A stretch of DNA of 64,000 nt. Source: Gaertneriomyces semiglobifer. Taxonomy: Eukaryota > Chytridiomycota > Chytridiomycetes > Spizellomycetales > Spizellomycetaceae. The DNA is taken from assembly GCA_025558075.1 (NCBI GenBank), contig JAHLKF010000010.1, positions 496,001-560,000 of the forward strand, read 5' to 3'. The translations under genes and the position numbers were made by a program. The notes under the pieces are model-generated. The model saw nothing but the letters and a program-made list of their open reading frames with translations, made no database searches and was not told where the DNA came from. Of the stretch, positions 45,488 to 55,154 are shown one piece after another (positions within the stretch are counted from its first letter, which is position 1; every line of letters starts with the position of its first letter).

Positions 45488-45766
45488 CTTAGCTTTTCTC
45501 CGACATTGAAGTTACGTTCGCTGCAGTAGGTTCCCGGGGTCTACGGTTGCACTGCACACGTTCATGTATGCGGCCTCCGGATAATATTCAGCGTGCAATG
45601 CTGTAGCTATTGATAACGCAGCTGTCACCAATTCTAGCCTTTTAAGACCAACAGGAAGTAGCCTAATAAGGGAAAAGTAGGACGGTTGCTGCACATAAAT
45701 TACATGTAATAAATTACTCAGAACATGCTGGTCGACGTCGGTGTATCAGTTCATTGAGAGCTTACG

Positions 45767-46962
45767 TCAAAAAGCTACAACCTTTTTATTCGCCTTCGCT
45801 TTGACGGAGCGTTGCGATCCTTTTTGCGCCATCGGAATCAGATTCGGGTTCGCCTTCTTCGGTTTTTCCAAAGGATTTTGGACAGTCGGGTCCGAAGACA
45901 TCTTATGAAGGGCAACAAACACATCGTCATCATCACCACCCTGGTCCAATGATATCTTTCCCAACATTGTCGTCCCAGCTTCTGCAAAAGTCAAAAGGAT
46001 ACCGAATGAAATTGAGTACTGAGCACAATCACAGTCAGTCATAGAGCCCACGTACCTTGGTTGGACGGCTTACAGTCCTTTGCAAAATGCCGTACGGAAC
46101 CACAGTACTTGCAAGAACCGCCGTTCGGATAGAGTCCTCGGTCATTCTTTTCACACTGGCCGGCCAAGTGTCCTTTGTTATTGCAAACAAAACAGTGCGC
46201 AAACGGGTAAGGATTTTCTGCGATCGTCAGCTCATTTAGCATGAGTTCGCTACTGGAACACGCACCGCGACGACACTTACTTGGGTCAACAAGCTTGGTG
46301 CATTTGGAGGAGGTATGTTGACTTGATCCACATTTGTAACAAATACCCGACGTGGCAGCTGTAGCATCCGTGGCAGCAGGGTCACTCTCAACAACTGCCG
46401 TTGACTGATTCCCTTCGGCTTTTGGACACGATTTGATGGAGTGACCCTTATTTCGGCATAAGAAACATGTCATTTTCTTCTCCTTGAGCTTCTCCCGGCG
46501 CGTGCGGCGTCTGAGTGCCTCTCGCTCTGGTAGGAACAGTGATGTAAGAATTCACAACGAATTTCTCAAGAACCATCTCAGGGGACGAGGTAACTCACCA
46601 GCCTTTGAAAGGAGCTTCTGGCCGTGTTGCTCCGTGTTTATAGTACCTCCGTTCTCGGCGTTGTCAGTCCCTCCAGGTGCTTCGGCCATTTCGGCGTTGT
46701 CGTTTTTGGACCTGTGTCTCATCTTCTTCTTCTTTGGCCGATTCTCCGAGATGCCGGCATCATCAACATCGGCGCCTACTTGTTCTGATGTGGCTGGTTC
46801 ATCATCTGCAGCTCTTCGTTTCTGCCCGCTGTTAGCATCATCGACTGCTGCCACAGCCGTCGAGTCCGGGTGTTGGTCACGGTGCGGAGGTAGCAGCGGT
46901 TCAACATTGAATCCAGACGCCTCCTCATGCCGCTTTCGGGCCATCTTCGTAACGCGAGTCAT
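45767..46962 (-). CDS. ZCCHC9-like zinc-knuckle protein, 328 aa
   Basis: Minus-strand exons are 46962-46599, 46526-46281, 46217-46056 and 45981-45767, all in frame. The middle intron (63 bases) is removed because it interrupts LVDP/KNPYPFAHC, which is continuous in the family. The N-terminal 120 residues are charged with a KKKKMRHRSK basic patch (nuclear or nucleolar). A basic helix (REALRRRTRREKLKEKK) leads into four CCHC knuckles: CFLCRNKGHSIKSC, CYKCGSSQHTSSKC, CFVCNNKGHLAGQC and CKYCGSVRHFAKDC. The last is followed by the short conserved C-terminal part. ZCCHC9 family members bind RNA and act in ribosome biogenesis; that role is inferred from the family. Confidence 0.85.
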
Positions 46963-47211
46963 GATTTCCGTTGAATTGTGCTGTGGGTGAGGTCTTCAGC
47001 GTGTTCAGAGGTGCACCGTTGAAACAAAACAAAATAATGAGTGCGTTGTATCGCGAAAAGGTACGCGCATGACTGTGCCACATTTATATGTGTAGATATA
47101 AATGTGCTTGATGGAGTGAGCTGAGAGGTGCATCCACTACAGGCGACACTAGGTACTGGGCCTATCACCCATCAGAGACCTCCCATTAGTGTACGCTAAG
47201 ATCCACAATGT

Positions 47212-47345
47212 GAACAGCGGTATCAGGTTACCTTTGGGCAATACCTGGGCGCACATTCAATTGGCAGTTGCTGTATATCTGCGACGCTGCAAACTCTTGT
47301 TGACAAGCAGGATCGTGGTTCTCATAATAATAGGAAACCCCCCAA
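47212..47345. repeat. Dispersed repeat copy 1
   Basis: It shares GAACAGCGGTA, GGGCAATACCTGGGC, a GCAAACT run and AATAATAGGA, in order and with similar spacing, with 50468-50610. It may be a relic of a duplicated exon or of a mobile element. Confidence 0.6.
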
Positions 47346-47603
47346 AGCGCCATCGGTATTGTGGATATACAACATGCCGCACCAAAACCAAAAGATGAAG
47401 GAAGCATACTCAAACCCCTTCTTCATGTTGAGGGTTCTCAAGATCAAACAACAGGCGCGTTCAACACTTGCTCGATGTGCTTTCACGTCTGTTCCCACCT
47501 CAGGGAGCCCGGGATTAGGAGTCTATGTATAGGTGGAGGAGCGCTTGTTCTGCTGCTTGCTCGTTACCGCTCAGCGCTTTGTGGAGTTGGGCCTTTCTTA
47601 ATC

Positions 47604-47611
47604 TATATAAA
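47604..47611 (+). promoter_or_regulatory. TATA box of the 47656 gene
   Basis: TATATAAA lies 52 bases upstream of the ATG at 47656. Confidence 0.5.
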
Positions 47612-47655
47612 ACATCCATACAACCGCAGGTCCAACAGTGATACGAAACGCAACC

Positions 47656-48453
47656 ATGCGACGGATAATTTGGTCCATTATTTTACTTTTCGTCGCAGTC
47701 GTGCTCATGTTGGACATTTTTGGAGGTGGTGCGGGTACGGGTACAGAAGTCTCGACACTCATCTTTCGGAAGGATGTAGGAAGCTTTATCCAAGGATCCT
47801 TGGAGGACAGGGGACCTTGGGTAAGAGGTTGAGAAATAGGGATTATTTTTTATCCCTGCGTCTGAACTGATACGTTTCCCCAGCGTTGTTTAGGCCGCTT
47901 TGGGATTCCGCTGTGCAACGTCTACGGTTGCACCGGTCCCACACTGTCCAATGAGCAGAGCCAGCGCGACTTTAGTGAGAACGTCTGGCCCGCCTACGCA
48001 ACATTGGTGAATCTCCCAAACACAACCGCCAGCCTTGTTTGGGAAATCAGTCGCGGATGCTGTGGCATCTCTGATACGTTCATCCAAGTTGAGAAAATGG
48101 ACGAGGACGGACACCGTGACTACATCGTTGTGACACAGGTGATATATCCTCCCATGTATTTCCCATTATGGTCTGTCGAGAGATGCGATGAAGGGCCACC
48201 CAACGAGGCGGAAGAAGGGGTTACTGATATGTGGTTGCGTAAAGATGTCGTGGTACACACACGACGGTCGGTTTTCTACATCCACTTCCATGTTGTGACA
48301 AACTACACCATTCCGGAAGGGTGGATTGGAATCGCCGGGTTCGGAAATCTGTGGCGCGATATGGAAGCGTTGCGGCTGCAGATGAGGAACACGGAGGGGC
48401 CATGGAGGTTCAATGGAACAGGCGCCGATTGCTTAAAGGACAGTAGCTGTTGA
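47656..48453 (+). CDS. Hypothetical secreted or signal-anchored protein, 244 aa
   Basis: Exons are 47656-47820 and 47884-48453. The intron is phase 0 with GTAAGA to CCCCAG ends. The N-terminus is a hydrophobic signal peptide or anchor (MRRIIWSIILLFVAVVLML). The rest is a soluble domain with several cysteines (CLGRFGIPLCNVYGC, GCCGI, RCDEGPP, and a C-terminal C...SSC) and N-glycosylation sequons (NTT, NYT, NGT). This fits an extracytoplasmic protein with disulfides. I do not recognise a family. The acceptor is well defined and the frame is continuous across it. Confidence 0.6.
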
Positions 48454-49525
48454 TGAGGAAACCTAGATCATGGAAAAAGCGGAAACTTAAAAACGGTTTC
48501 GAGCCATGAAAGTTGCAGGAAATTGTGGCAATAGTACTACAATGCTGAGGCAACGGCCAGCAATTACTTCCTAAGTAATTACCCTGAAAATCAGTCGACG
48601 AGCCTGGTATTTGTCTCAACGGATTCGCACAAGAATGCCCGCACCTCTACGCGAAGGTAGAGGTACCTTCGCACCTACTGCGAGGACTACTGTGCTGGAG
48701 GAACTTATCAAGAAGATGCAGTGTTAGCAGGATGTATACACGCAAGCCATTTTTTACAGAAGACTACCCAGGAACAGGGAGGGATTCACGTTTCTCTCCG
48801 TTTGTAGTAATCTAAATTCAAGGTTCGCAGTCATTGGCGAGAACAGTTACGGACTCTCGCACCGCCTGGTGCAACAGAATCGACATAAATTGGAATTGGA
48901 CACCGGACGCTCGGTACGCCGGGAGACCGCTTCCATTGCTGTGGAGCAACACAATGCGCCCTCCACGCGGCTGGTTGCTTGCCTCGCTCGCCAGGGACAT
49001 TGACCTCGCCATAGCTCACGCCAACAGGCACCAGACCATTAATTGATGTGAGCGTTCGGCAAGGAGACAATCGAGGAGGAATTATGTTCTGTCTTCGTGG
49101 TATTGAGTTATTTCCAGCTGCAGTCACGAAGGGCAGTAGACTTGCGGCAATACCTCGAGGTGTGTATTTATCGGGACTAGGTGAACTGCGGATGCATCTT
49201 GCGCACTAGAACTCGGCTGTGTGTGTGGTCACACGGGTTACATGATGCTATCCATTCCACGAGTCGGCCACAATTGAGGTCTCCTCGACCTCACGTATGC
49301 TGGCTAGAAGTCCAGCGGTGCAACGCAAATCGGGCATACGTACCCAGCTGGTTGATGAAAGATTCGCTTTCGCTTTTGTTCCACTGGCCCCGTCACTCAA
49401 CCTTGGCACTCTTCCCTCGGTTGGCCGTGTCCCACATATATGCATACGTGCAGTTTTGAGGCGCGATGTCTGCGCGCAAGTGAGAAAAGGTAAAATGGAT
49501 CTTTTTCGGTTCTGCAAAAGGAACG
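48454..49525. other. Intergenic region with competing hairpins near 48650
   Basis: At 48644-48671 two mutually exclusive stem-loops can form: CCTCTAC/GTAGAGG and CGAAGGTA/TACCTTCG. Overlapping small ORFs on both strands (48818-49127, 49181-49653) are not supported. Confidence 0.4.
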
Positions 49526-49960
49526 GTGACGCTTTTGAAGATGCTGGCCACTGGTGTCGTATTTGGGAAACATCGTTTACAAGCGTATTGGAATTTCGAA
49601 CATCTCCTCCAATGCTTCGCGCCATTTTTCGCAACTCCAAAATTCAGCAATAGAGGTACTACAACCCTCCGACGATCGAGCTCAAGAAAAAAGCCGTGGA
49701 TTTTTCTCGTAGAGTATTGTGGTTCTTGCTTGGAGACACCACAGACTGAGAGTGCCAATGCCGCCAAACCGGCGCCATCATTGGTTGGGACTATGCTACC
49801 TGACGGCACGCCCACTTTTGGTACGGTTGTTCGCTTGGAGATGCGCGAGGCCCTGGTCAAGTTTTCGAAAATGAGGGAGAGGAATGCGATGGGGTCACAC
49901 GAGTATGTAGCCGACTTCGGAAACCTGTTGGGTCGAAGTACCGTTGGAGAGTTGATCTGA
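49526..49960 (+). CDS. Weakly supported hypothetical ORF, up to 144 aa
   Basis: An open frame runs to a TGA at 49958-49960. The first ATG is at 49541. The C-terminal half (TMLPDGTPTFGTVVRLEMRE, ALVKFSKMRERN) looks protein-like; the N-terminal half is less so, and an upstream exon is possible. It ends 14 bases from the stop of the opposite-strand ORF, an arrangement typical of convergent genes. No family is recognised. A long antisense frame (49860-49393) is the competing reading. Confidence 0.3.
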   Translation: MTLLKMLATGVVFGKHRLQAYWNFEHLLQCFAPFFATPKFSNRGTTTLRRSSSRKKPWIFLVEYCGSCLETPQTESANAAKPAPSLVGTMLPDGTPTFGTVVRLEMREALVKFSKMRERNAMGSHEYVADFGNLLGRSTVGELI

Positions 49961-49974
49961 CCAATCGATGGAAG

Positions 49975-50394
49975 CTACATTAGGGCAAGGGCTTCTATAA
50001 AATCTTGACCTCTTTGGAGGAATTGGAGAGGATGCTGGGAGGCTGAACGTAATATGTTTATGGAGCGTATGTAGTAGGCTTCCAAAAGGGTTGCAATATA
50101 CTCCTTTGCGCCCACGATTTTTCTGCGGTCTTGTCTCTCGCTTTTTACGTCTTCCGGGCATTCCGGGCTTTCCGTACTTTCCTTGTACACTTGCATATCT
50201 GGTCTATCTCGTTCATCTTGTTCACCTGTTGATGTTGGCAGCATAACAGTGCATTCCATTGACATGCTTTGCGAGAATAAGTAACTCGGACGCTCACGAC
50301 AAAGGGTGTCCTCCACGAAGTTTAATGCGGGACCGTTTTTAAGGGTGACAACGAGACAGTACAAGCGATAATAAGGACTGGGCTCACCATCCAT
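49975..50394 (-). CDS. Hypothetical protein, about 139 aa
   Basis: A minus-strand ORF from the ATG at 50394; the frame is open a little further upstream to an AG at about 50413, so another exon may precede. The first 50 residues (SPYYRLYCLVVTLKNGPALN then TLCRERPSYLF) look like a folded domain. A charged stretch with many Glu and Asp follows, and a helical end (LLEAYYIRSINILRSASQH). I do not recognise it. Confidence 0.4.
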   Translation of the reverse strand: MDGEPSPYYRLYCLVVTLKNGPALNFVEDTLCRERPSYLFSQSMSMECTVMLPTSTGEQDERDRPDMQVYKESTESPECPEDVKSERQDRRKIVGAKEYIATLLEAYYIRSINILRSASQHPLQFLQRGQDFIEALALM

Positions 50395-50412
50395 CAGAGC
50401 AACGTTGTCCAA

Positions 50413-51303
50413 CTGGTCCGTACAACATTACAAAGCAAAGAGCAAAGATTTACGCTGCGCTGGACAATTTGAACAGCGGTACCAGGTGCCCTTGGGCAAT
50501 ACCTGGGCACATATTCCCAACGTTCATCTAGCAGTCACCGGAGCGTCCACTGCGAACTGCAAACTTTCTTAATGGGCACGATCGTGAGTCTAAAAATAAT
50601 AGGAGAACCGCTCACCAATGTGCTCAAAGAGCTCGGTACCTGTTAAGACCGGGAGTGGATTTGGGTCAGTACACCACACCATGTTCTACTCTAATCTATA
50701 TCGTATCTATATTTCTCATTTGAAAATAAGAACCGGCTCGCTACCTAACAATATGAAATATTGAATCCTTGAGTGGGGAAATCAACTTCTGGCCCGCGTG
50801 GGTGGCGGTGAATTTCATTTGGGAACCTGAATTATATATATAAGTTAGCTGTTGCTTCTACTATCAATACTAACCACTCCCACAAAGGCTTCTGTTGCTG
50901 CTGATGCTGGGTCCTTCACATTAATATTAATGCGTGATATTCGGTTGCAAACATACACAATGGCCGTTGTTGTTACTGCCTCCCCGGGGATTTCTTTACA
51001 ATCACGAAGATGAGGTTATTCTCATGCGCAGGGACTACTGCCCTTCCCACTGGAGAGTCCTTCCGAGGGCATACGTAGAACAATGTTGGGCAAGATGAAA
51101 GAGGCAATGCCAATTCAATGCAAATACGCCAAATGAAGTATATATTGCTGCTGTGTTCATACTTTACACATAAAGTCGGCCAGCAACATACTAGTATGTA
51201 TACTATGATCATATTTATTTAGTATGAGCTTTCAGGCGCAAGAGTCGTTTCCGTTCGTCAACCGCTTAATAAAGGTATCTAACAATATATCAACATCAAC
51301 AGG
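50413..51303. other. Intergenic region with the second copy of the dispersed repeat
   Basis: 50468-50610 is the second copy of the repeat described at 47212. The rest, including AT-rich stretches near 50690-50760 and 51180-51230, holds nothing I can name. Confidence 0.4.
50468..50610. repeat. Dispersed repeat copy 2
   Basis: The sequence is diverged from 47212-47345, but blocks are shared in order. See the first copy for details. Confidence 0.6.
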
Positions 51304-51375
51304 TCCGCATTGGTCCAGTGGTCAGGATTCCGCGCTCTCACCGCGGCGGCCGGGGTTCGATTCCCCGATGCGGAA
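51304..51375 (+). tRNA. tRNA-Glu (CTC)
   Basis: The cloverleaf is complete. Acceptor arms are TCCGCAT (51304-51310) and ATGCGGA (51368-51374). The anticodon stem is CCGCG/CGCGG with loop CTCTCAC, giving anticodon CTC. The T arm is CGGGG/CCCCG with GTTCGAT, and the discriminator base is A. There is no intron and the 3' CCA is not encoded. It sits about 100 bases before the virus-like fragment. Confidence 0.95.
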
Positions 51376-51474
51376 AGTATTCTTTTGATTGTTTCCACTT
51401 TGCTGTGTTTTCGCTTGATCCTTTTGCCAGAAAACCTTGTGAGCTTTTTGATATTGATAAGGGCAATTTAATGA

Positions 51475-52450
51475 ATGGGCGCGAGAATAAAGGACAACCT
51501 TCTTGTTGATGTGCTCGGCCACAACGCCCCGGGCGAAACGGGTCGTCGTTTCTGTGCGCAACACTGGGCGGCTGGCATGGTTGACCCAGTCAAGATCTGT
51601 GAGCACGACGGCTGCGGGAAGCACCCAAACTTTCACTTCCCCGGGAAACTAAGGCCCGGTTTTGCGCAGAGAAACGACGACCCCGGAATGGTGAGTCGAG
51701 GGTTCATTGCCTGCAAACGAGAGGGCTGCGACAGAGCGCCCTCATTCAACTTTCCTGGGTAGAGCAAACGCAGCTTCTGCAGTGACCACAAGGAACCGGG
51801 CATGGTCGACCTAATTCCGGTCAACGTCTGCCAGGCTGAAGGCTGCATGGTCTTAGCAAGCTTCAACCTGCCGGGCGAGATCAAGCCCGTTTACTGCAAA
51901 GTCCACAAGGAGCCAGCAATGGTGGAGGTCATTAAGAAACGTTGCGAGCGAAGCGGATGCGACGTGACCGCCACCTACGGCTATCCTGGGCAGCCTGTGC
52001 GCTTCTGTTGGAGCCATCGGGAGCCAAAGACAATCGCAAAACCGCGCAAGCGGTGCGAGGAGTCAAGATGCTCGGAGCTTCCCATCGACGGCATGACGGA
52101 GCGCGAGCACTGCGCTCAGCACAAATCTCCAGACGCGGTCAATATCCTGGGGCACCCTTGTGTAAGCTGCGGATTGCTCGGAATCCTCGACTCCAATGGC
52201 CACTGCGAAACGTGTGATCCCGACATGTTTAAGCGAATGAGGCTGGCGAAGCAGAATGTGGTTAAGGACTTCCTAAAGGCCAACAACGTCGATGCCGTCG
52301 TGGATCGCATCATCGACGCCGGCGATTGCGGACGAGAGCGACCCGACTTTTGGATCGATTGCGGGACGCACATCCTGGTGATGGAGGTCGATGAGCACCA
52401 GCATAGTGGCCGTGCTTGCGAGTGCGAGCAAACGAAAATGGTCAACATAA
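51475..52450 (+). pseudogene. EsV-1-7-repeat and PDDEXK-like nuclease gene of giant-virus type, decayed
   Basis: One frame from the ATG at 51475 encodes a series of EsV-1-7 type cysteine repeats: CEHDGC..HFPG, CKREGC..FCSDHKEPGM, CQAEGC..YCKVHKEPAM, CERSGC..FCWSHREP and CEESRC..HCAQH. A CVSCG...CETC knuckle and a nuclease-like domain follow (RPDFWIDCGTHILVMEVDEH, then CECEQTK). These pairings are known from Nucleocytoviricota and from algal or protist genomes that carry their genes. The frame is broken by one in-frame TAG at 51760-51762. The second repeat has lost its YCxxH half, the first repeat is incomplete at its N-terminus, and the nuclease is cut off at about 52450 where transposase sequence begins. 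The stretch is visibly GC-richer than its surroundings. I infer an inactivated horizontal acquisition or viral insertion. Confidence 0.75.
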
Positions 52451-52454
52451 TACC

Positions 52455-53127
52455 GCCAACAGCTCGGCCAGCTTACATTGCGGTGCCCGCACCGGTTGCT
52501 CCACCAGCCCGCGCCGTAAGGAAGACCGGCGTGCGCGGATAGGTGTACGTCCTAGAATAAGAAGACCGACCCAGCGCAAGCGCAACGTTACGCTAGTTGT
52601 AGCTGTTGCAAAGGAGGGTATTACAGCGTATCGGTTACACCTGGGTGGTTTCAAAGGTGATCATTTTGCATCCTTTCTTCGAGAAGATGTATTGCCCGCG
52701 TTACGACGACGCAATTTGCAGAATAAAGTGATCTTAGCAGACAATGCCCGGATCCATAGACCTGCTCAGTCGCACGACATTTGTGTCCAACCCTACGTGA
52801 AAAAGCAAGATCTTTCTGATGGAAAAGGGATAGAGGATTACATCCATGCGGGCGTGCGACGTATCACCGCGGAAATGGCAGCCGGATGGATGAAGGAGAT
52901 GCAGCGCAATTTCCTTTTGGGGCATTGGAGAAGCAGGATCTAGGTGTAATGTACAAATCGTCCCGCCTCGAGGGTATTGCGGATGCTGAAGGATCCACAG
53001 TTGGTGATGAAGAAGAAGAGTATCAGTATGACCCACAGGAAGAGGAAATGGAGGCGACGGAGGAGTATCTAGAAGATGAAAGTGAACCCGGTGAACCCGG
53101 TGATGGTGTCCGAAACGGACCTTGATC
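52455..53127 (+). mobile_element. Transposase relic, Tc1/IS630-like DDE family
   Basis: The frame through 52550-52790 encodes RKRNVTLVVAVAKEGITAYR, then FLREDVLPAL and VILADNARIH, the DDE core of Tc1/mariner-IS630 transposases. The region with the third catalytic acidic residue is missing. The next recognisable part is the C-terminal VRRITAEMAAGWMKEMQRN. A shift at about 52900-52915 moves the reading to FPFGALEKQDLGVMY and then an acidic tail ending at 53125. The upstream part, STSPRRKEDRRARIGVRP, corresponds to the family's Arg-rich stretch before the core. It is an internally deleted, frameshifted copy whose left end abuts the virus-like nuclease gene. Confidence 0.65.
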
Positions 53128-53440
53128 ACGAAATCCATAGCATAGAAGTGCACGTACATGACGGCGTAAATCACGAACTTGATTAAATAGTAATCACGAA
53201 ATCCCGCTTGATGGTGTCCGTATTCCATCCGCCAAAAGGATATATACACAAGTACAAAGAAGTGTAGACATGCATGCATGCATAGTTGATCAATCGACAG
53301 ATCCGGAGGCGCTGAAGGCGAGCATGCACGGTTCTATTGGAGCCTTGGCGTTTCAGACCTCTGCGTCTGTGCGCTTCCACTGTACATGTAACCCCGCAGC
53401 GGCACACCAATAATTCTATTCTTCCCGGAGCGATTCGTTC

Positions 53441-53480
53441 GATTTGTTCGACAAACGCGTTCGAATTTGTCGAACAAATC
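53441..53480. repeat. Perfect inverted repeat, 15-bp arms with a 10-base loop
   Basis: The arm GATTTGTTCGACAAA (53441-53455) is exactly complementary to TTTGTCGAACAAATC (53466-53480). Flanking TTCGTTCG extends the partial symmetry. It is in non-coding DNA 3' of the transposase relic. Confidence 0.95.
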
Positions 53481-53622
53481 CCCCGTTAGAAGTAAAGGAC
53501 TAGAATGAAGAAGTTATAGAAGAAAAAGTTAGGAGTTAAGCGTTTTGAATTTTGCAGAAACGGTTGGCAAGGTTATGCGCTGTTCCGGTGCAACGGTTTG
53601 ACAACTGTAAATACAGATATCA

Positions 53623-53628
53623 TATATA
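53623..53628 (+). promoter_or_regulatory. TATA element of the carbonic anhydrase gene
   Basis: TATATA lies about 211 bases upstream of the proposed ATG. A longer in-frame ORF start at 53665 exists, but the downstream ATG gives the signal peptide. Confidence 0.35.
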
Positions 53629-53838
53629 GGCGGGTCAGGACGTGAACGCGGGGAGTTACTCCATGTGCCGAGTATTACTCGGACGGTGCACCGGCCGCAC
53701 TGCGGTTCATATCAAACCCACGAAAGGCATAAAAGGGCACCGACATCATGTCCCCCATCCCGTTCATACCGCTATTACTGCCATCATCCCTCCAACAAAG
53801 GATTTTGCTCCGTCACCAACAGTACATCAGTGGACAAA

Positions 53839-54830
53839 ATGGCCAAGTTCGTTAGCCTGCTTCTAGCTGTGGCATCATCGGTCACCATTATTTCAGCTCT
53901 TCCGCTGTCCCGGCGCCTACCGGTCGGCATGTCCCACACCAACTGCATGGCGGATGTGATCCTAAACGTTCCGTTTAACGACCTGCGCAAGCGTGCCGAA
54001 GAAAGCATCGCTTTCGGCTACTCAGCTTTTGATGGTCCAAATTCCTGGGCTCCCACTGACACTTGTCAGAAGGGTCAATTTCAATCGCCCATCAACTTTG
54101 AGCCCGGAATGGCTGCCAATCATCTTCTTTCGGCAGCTACCCTCAGCGTACAATTCCAGGATCTGACAGAGTCTATCAATATCACCAACACTGGCCATAC
54201 CATACAAGTGGATATCCCGGAAAATCGACGCGGGCAGATCGGGTTCATTGATACTACTACTGGACAAAACTTTGATCTCCAGCAATTTCACTTTCATGGT
54301 GAGTAATTATTCGCGCGGTGAAGAGCAGCTGCGCCGCGCTAACCTGTTACCCTCTATATCAAGTCCCCTCTGAGCACCGCAAAGACCTTGTATCCTTCCC
54401 ATTGGAGATGCATATGGTCCACCAACAACCCGAGACCAAGCAGATTAGTGTCCTCGGGTTTTGGTTCGAGGTCACTGACGCTCCCAATTTGGCCGGCCCC
54501 AGCCAGTTCACTTCTCAGCTCGCACCGCACCTCACGCAGCTCACAGCTATTGGATCCACCGTTCAGATGCCTGGTGTTAGACTCGGTGGTCTCCTATCCG
54601 CGCTCACGACTGCCCCGCAATGGACTTATAACGGCAGCTTGACGACTCCACCTTGCTCAGAAAATGTCGCCTGGCACGTTGTTGATGTGCCGTTGACTAT
54701 CCCAGTCGCTCACTACCAAGCCATGAACAAGATAATGGGCTTCAACTCACGCCCAGTCCAAAAGAACGCCAATGTGCCGCAGGCTACCCCAGCCACGGTT
54801 CCCACTGCTACTGCCTCTGCTCGGAAATAG
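53839..54830 (+). CDS. Secreted alpha-type carbonic anhydrase, 308 aa
   Basis: Exons are 53839-54298 and 54364-54830, with a 65-base phase-1 intron (GTGAGT to ATCAAG). The start at 53839 gives a signal peptide (MAKFVSLLLAVASSVTIISA). SPINFEPG near residue 91 is the alpha-CA SPIN motif. Two zinc histidines lie in QFHFHVPSEH (joined across the intron, about 149-158) and the third in LEMHMVHQ. TTPPCSENVAWHV forms the substrate pocket. It hydrates CO2 to bicarbonate outside the cell. The C-terminal tail is Ala/Thr/Pro-rich without an obvious anchor. Confidence 0.9.
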
Positions 54831-55154
54831 ATGGATACTCCTGCTGCTTATTCCTTGGCTCCATATCATACACGATTGTAATAAATGTGCAGTCCACTGC
54901 GGCGATGTAAATAAAATTCTGCGGATGAAAGTTTTGGGATGTCCGCAAACGGCCCAACAACGCGACAAGTGCGGGATATTTTTTGCAGCTCGGATAAGGT
55001 TTTGCTTTTTAAACGATGATGAGGATGAGGATCCTGCGAAGAGGAAGGTGGATAGCGGGAAGCGCTTCCGTCAGTAGCACATCATAACAGTGCATCGCGA
55101 CTACGACAATACCTCGTGCGTCTTACAGGATTTGGTTCCATCTCATAAGTTGCC
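54831..55154. other. Intergenic region
   Basis: This is the 3' flank of the carbonic anhydrase gene and the promoter of the next gene. AATAAA-like signals occur near 54880-54915. No gene is seen. Confidence 0.4.

Larger units (their letters stand above)
46963..47655. other. Intergenic region with one copy of a dispersed repeat
   Basis: 47212-47345 resembles 50468-50610 in the same orientation. A minus-strand frame here (47413-47228) is open but is not supported as a gene. TATATAAA at 47604-47611 precedes the next gene. Confidence 0.4.
53128..53838. other. Intergenic region with a palindrome and the promoter of the carbonic anhydrase gene
   Basis: This contains TGCA repeats near 53270-53280, the palindrome at 53441-53480 and a TATATA element at 53623-53628. 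No gene is supported. Confidence 0.5.

Noticed and set aside
51322..51636. Minus-strand ORF overlapping the tRNA
   Set aside because: It is antisense to a clear tRNA and to the EsV-1-7 fragment and has no features of its own.
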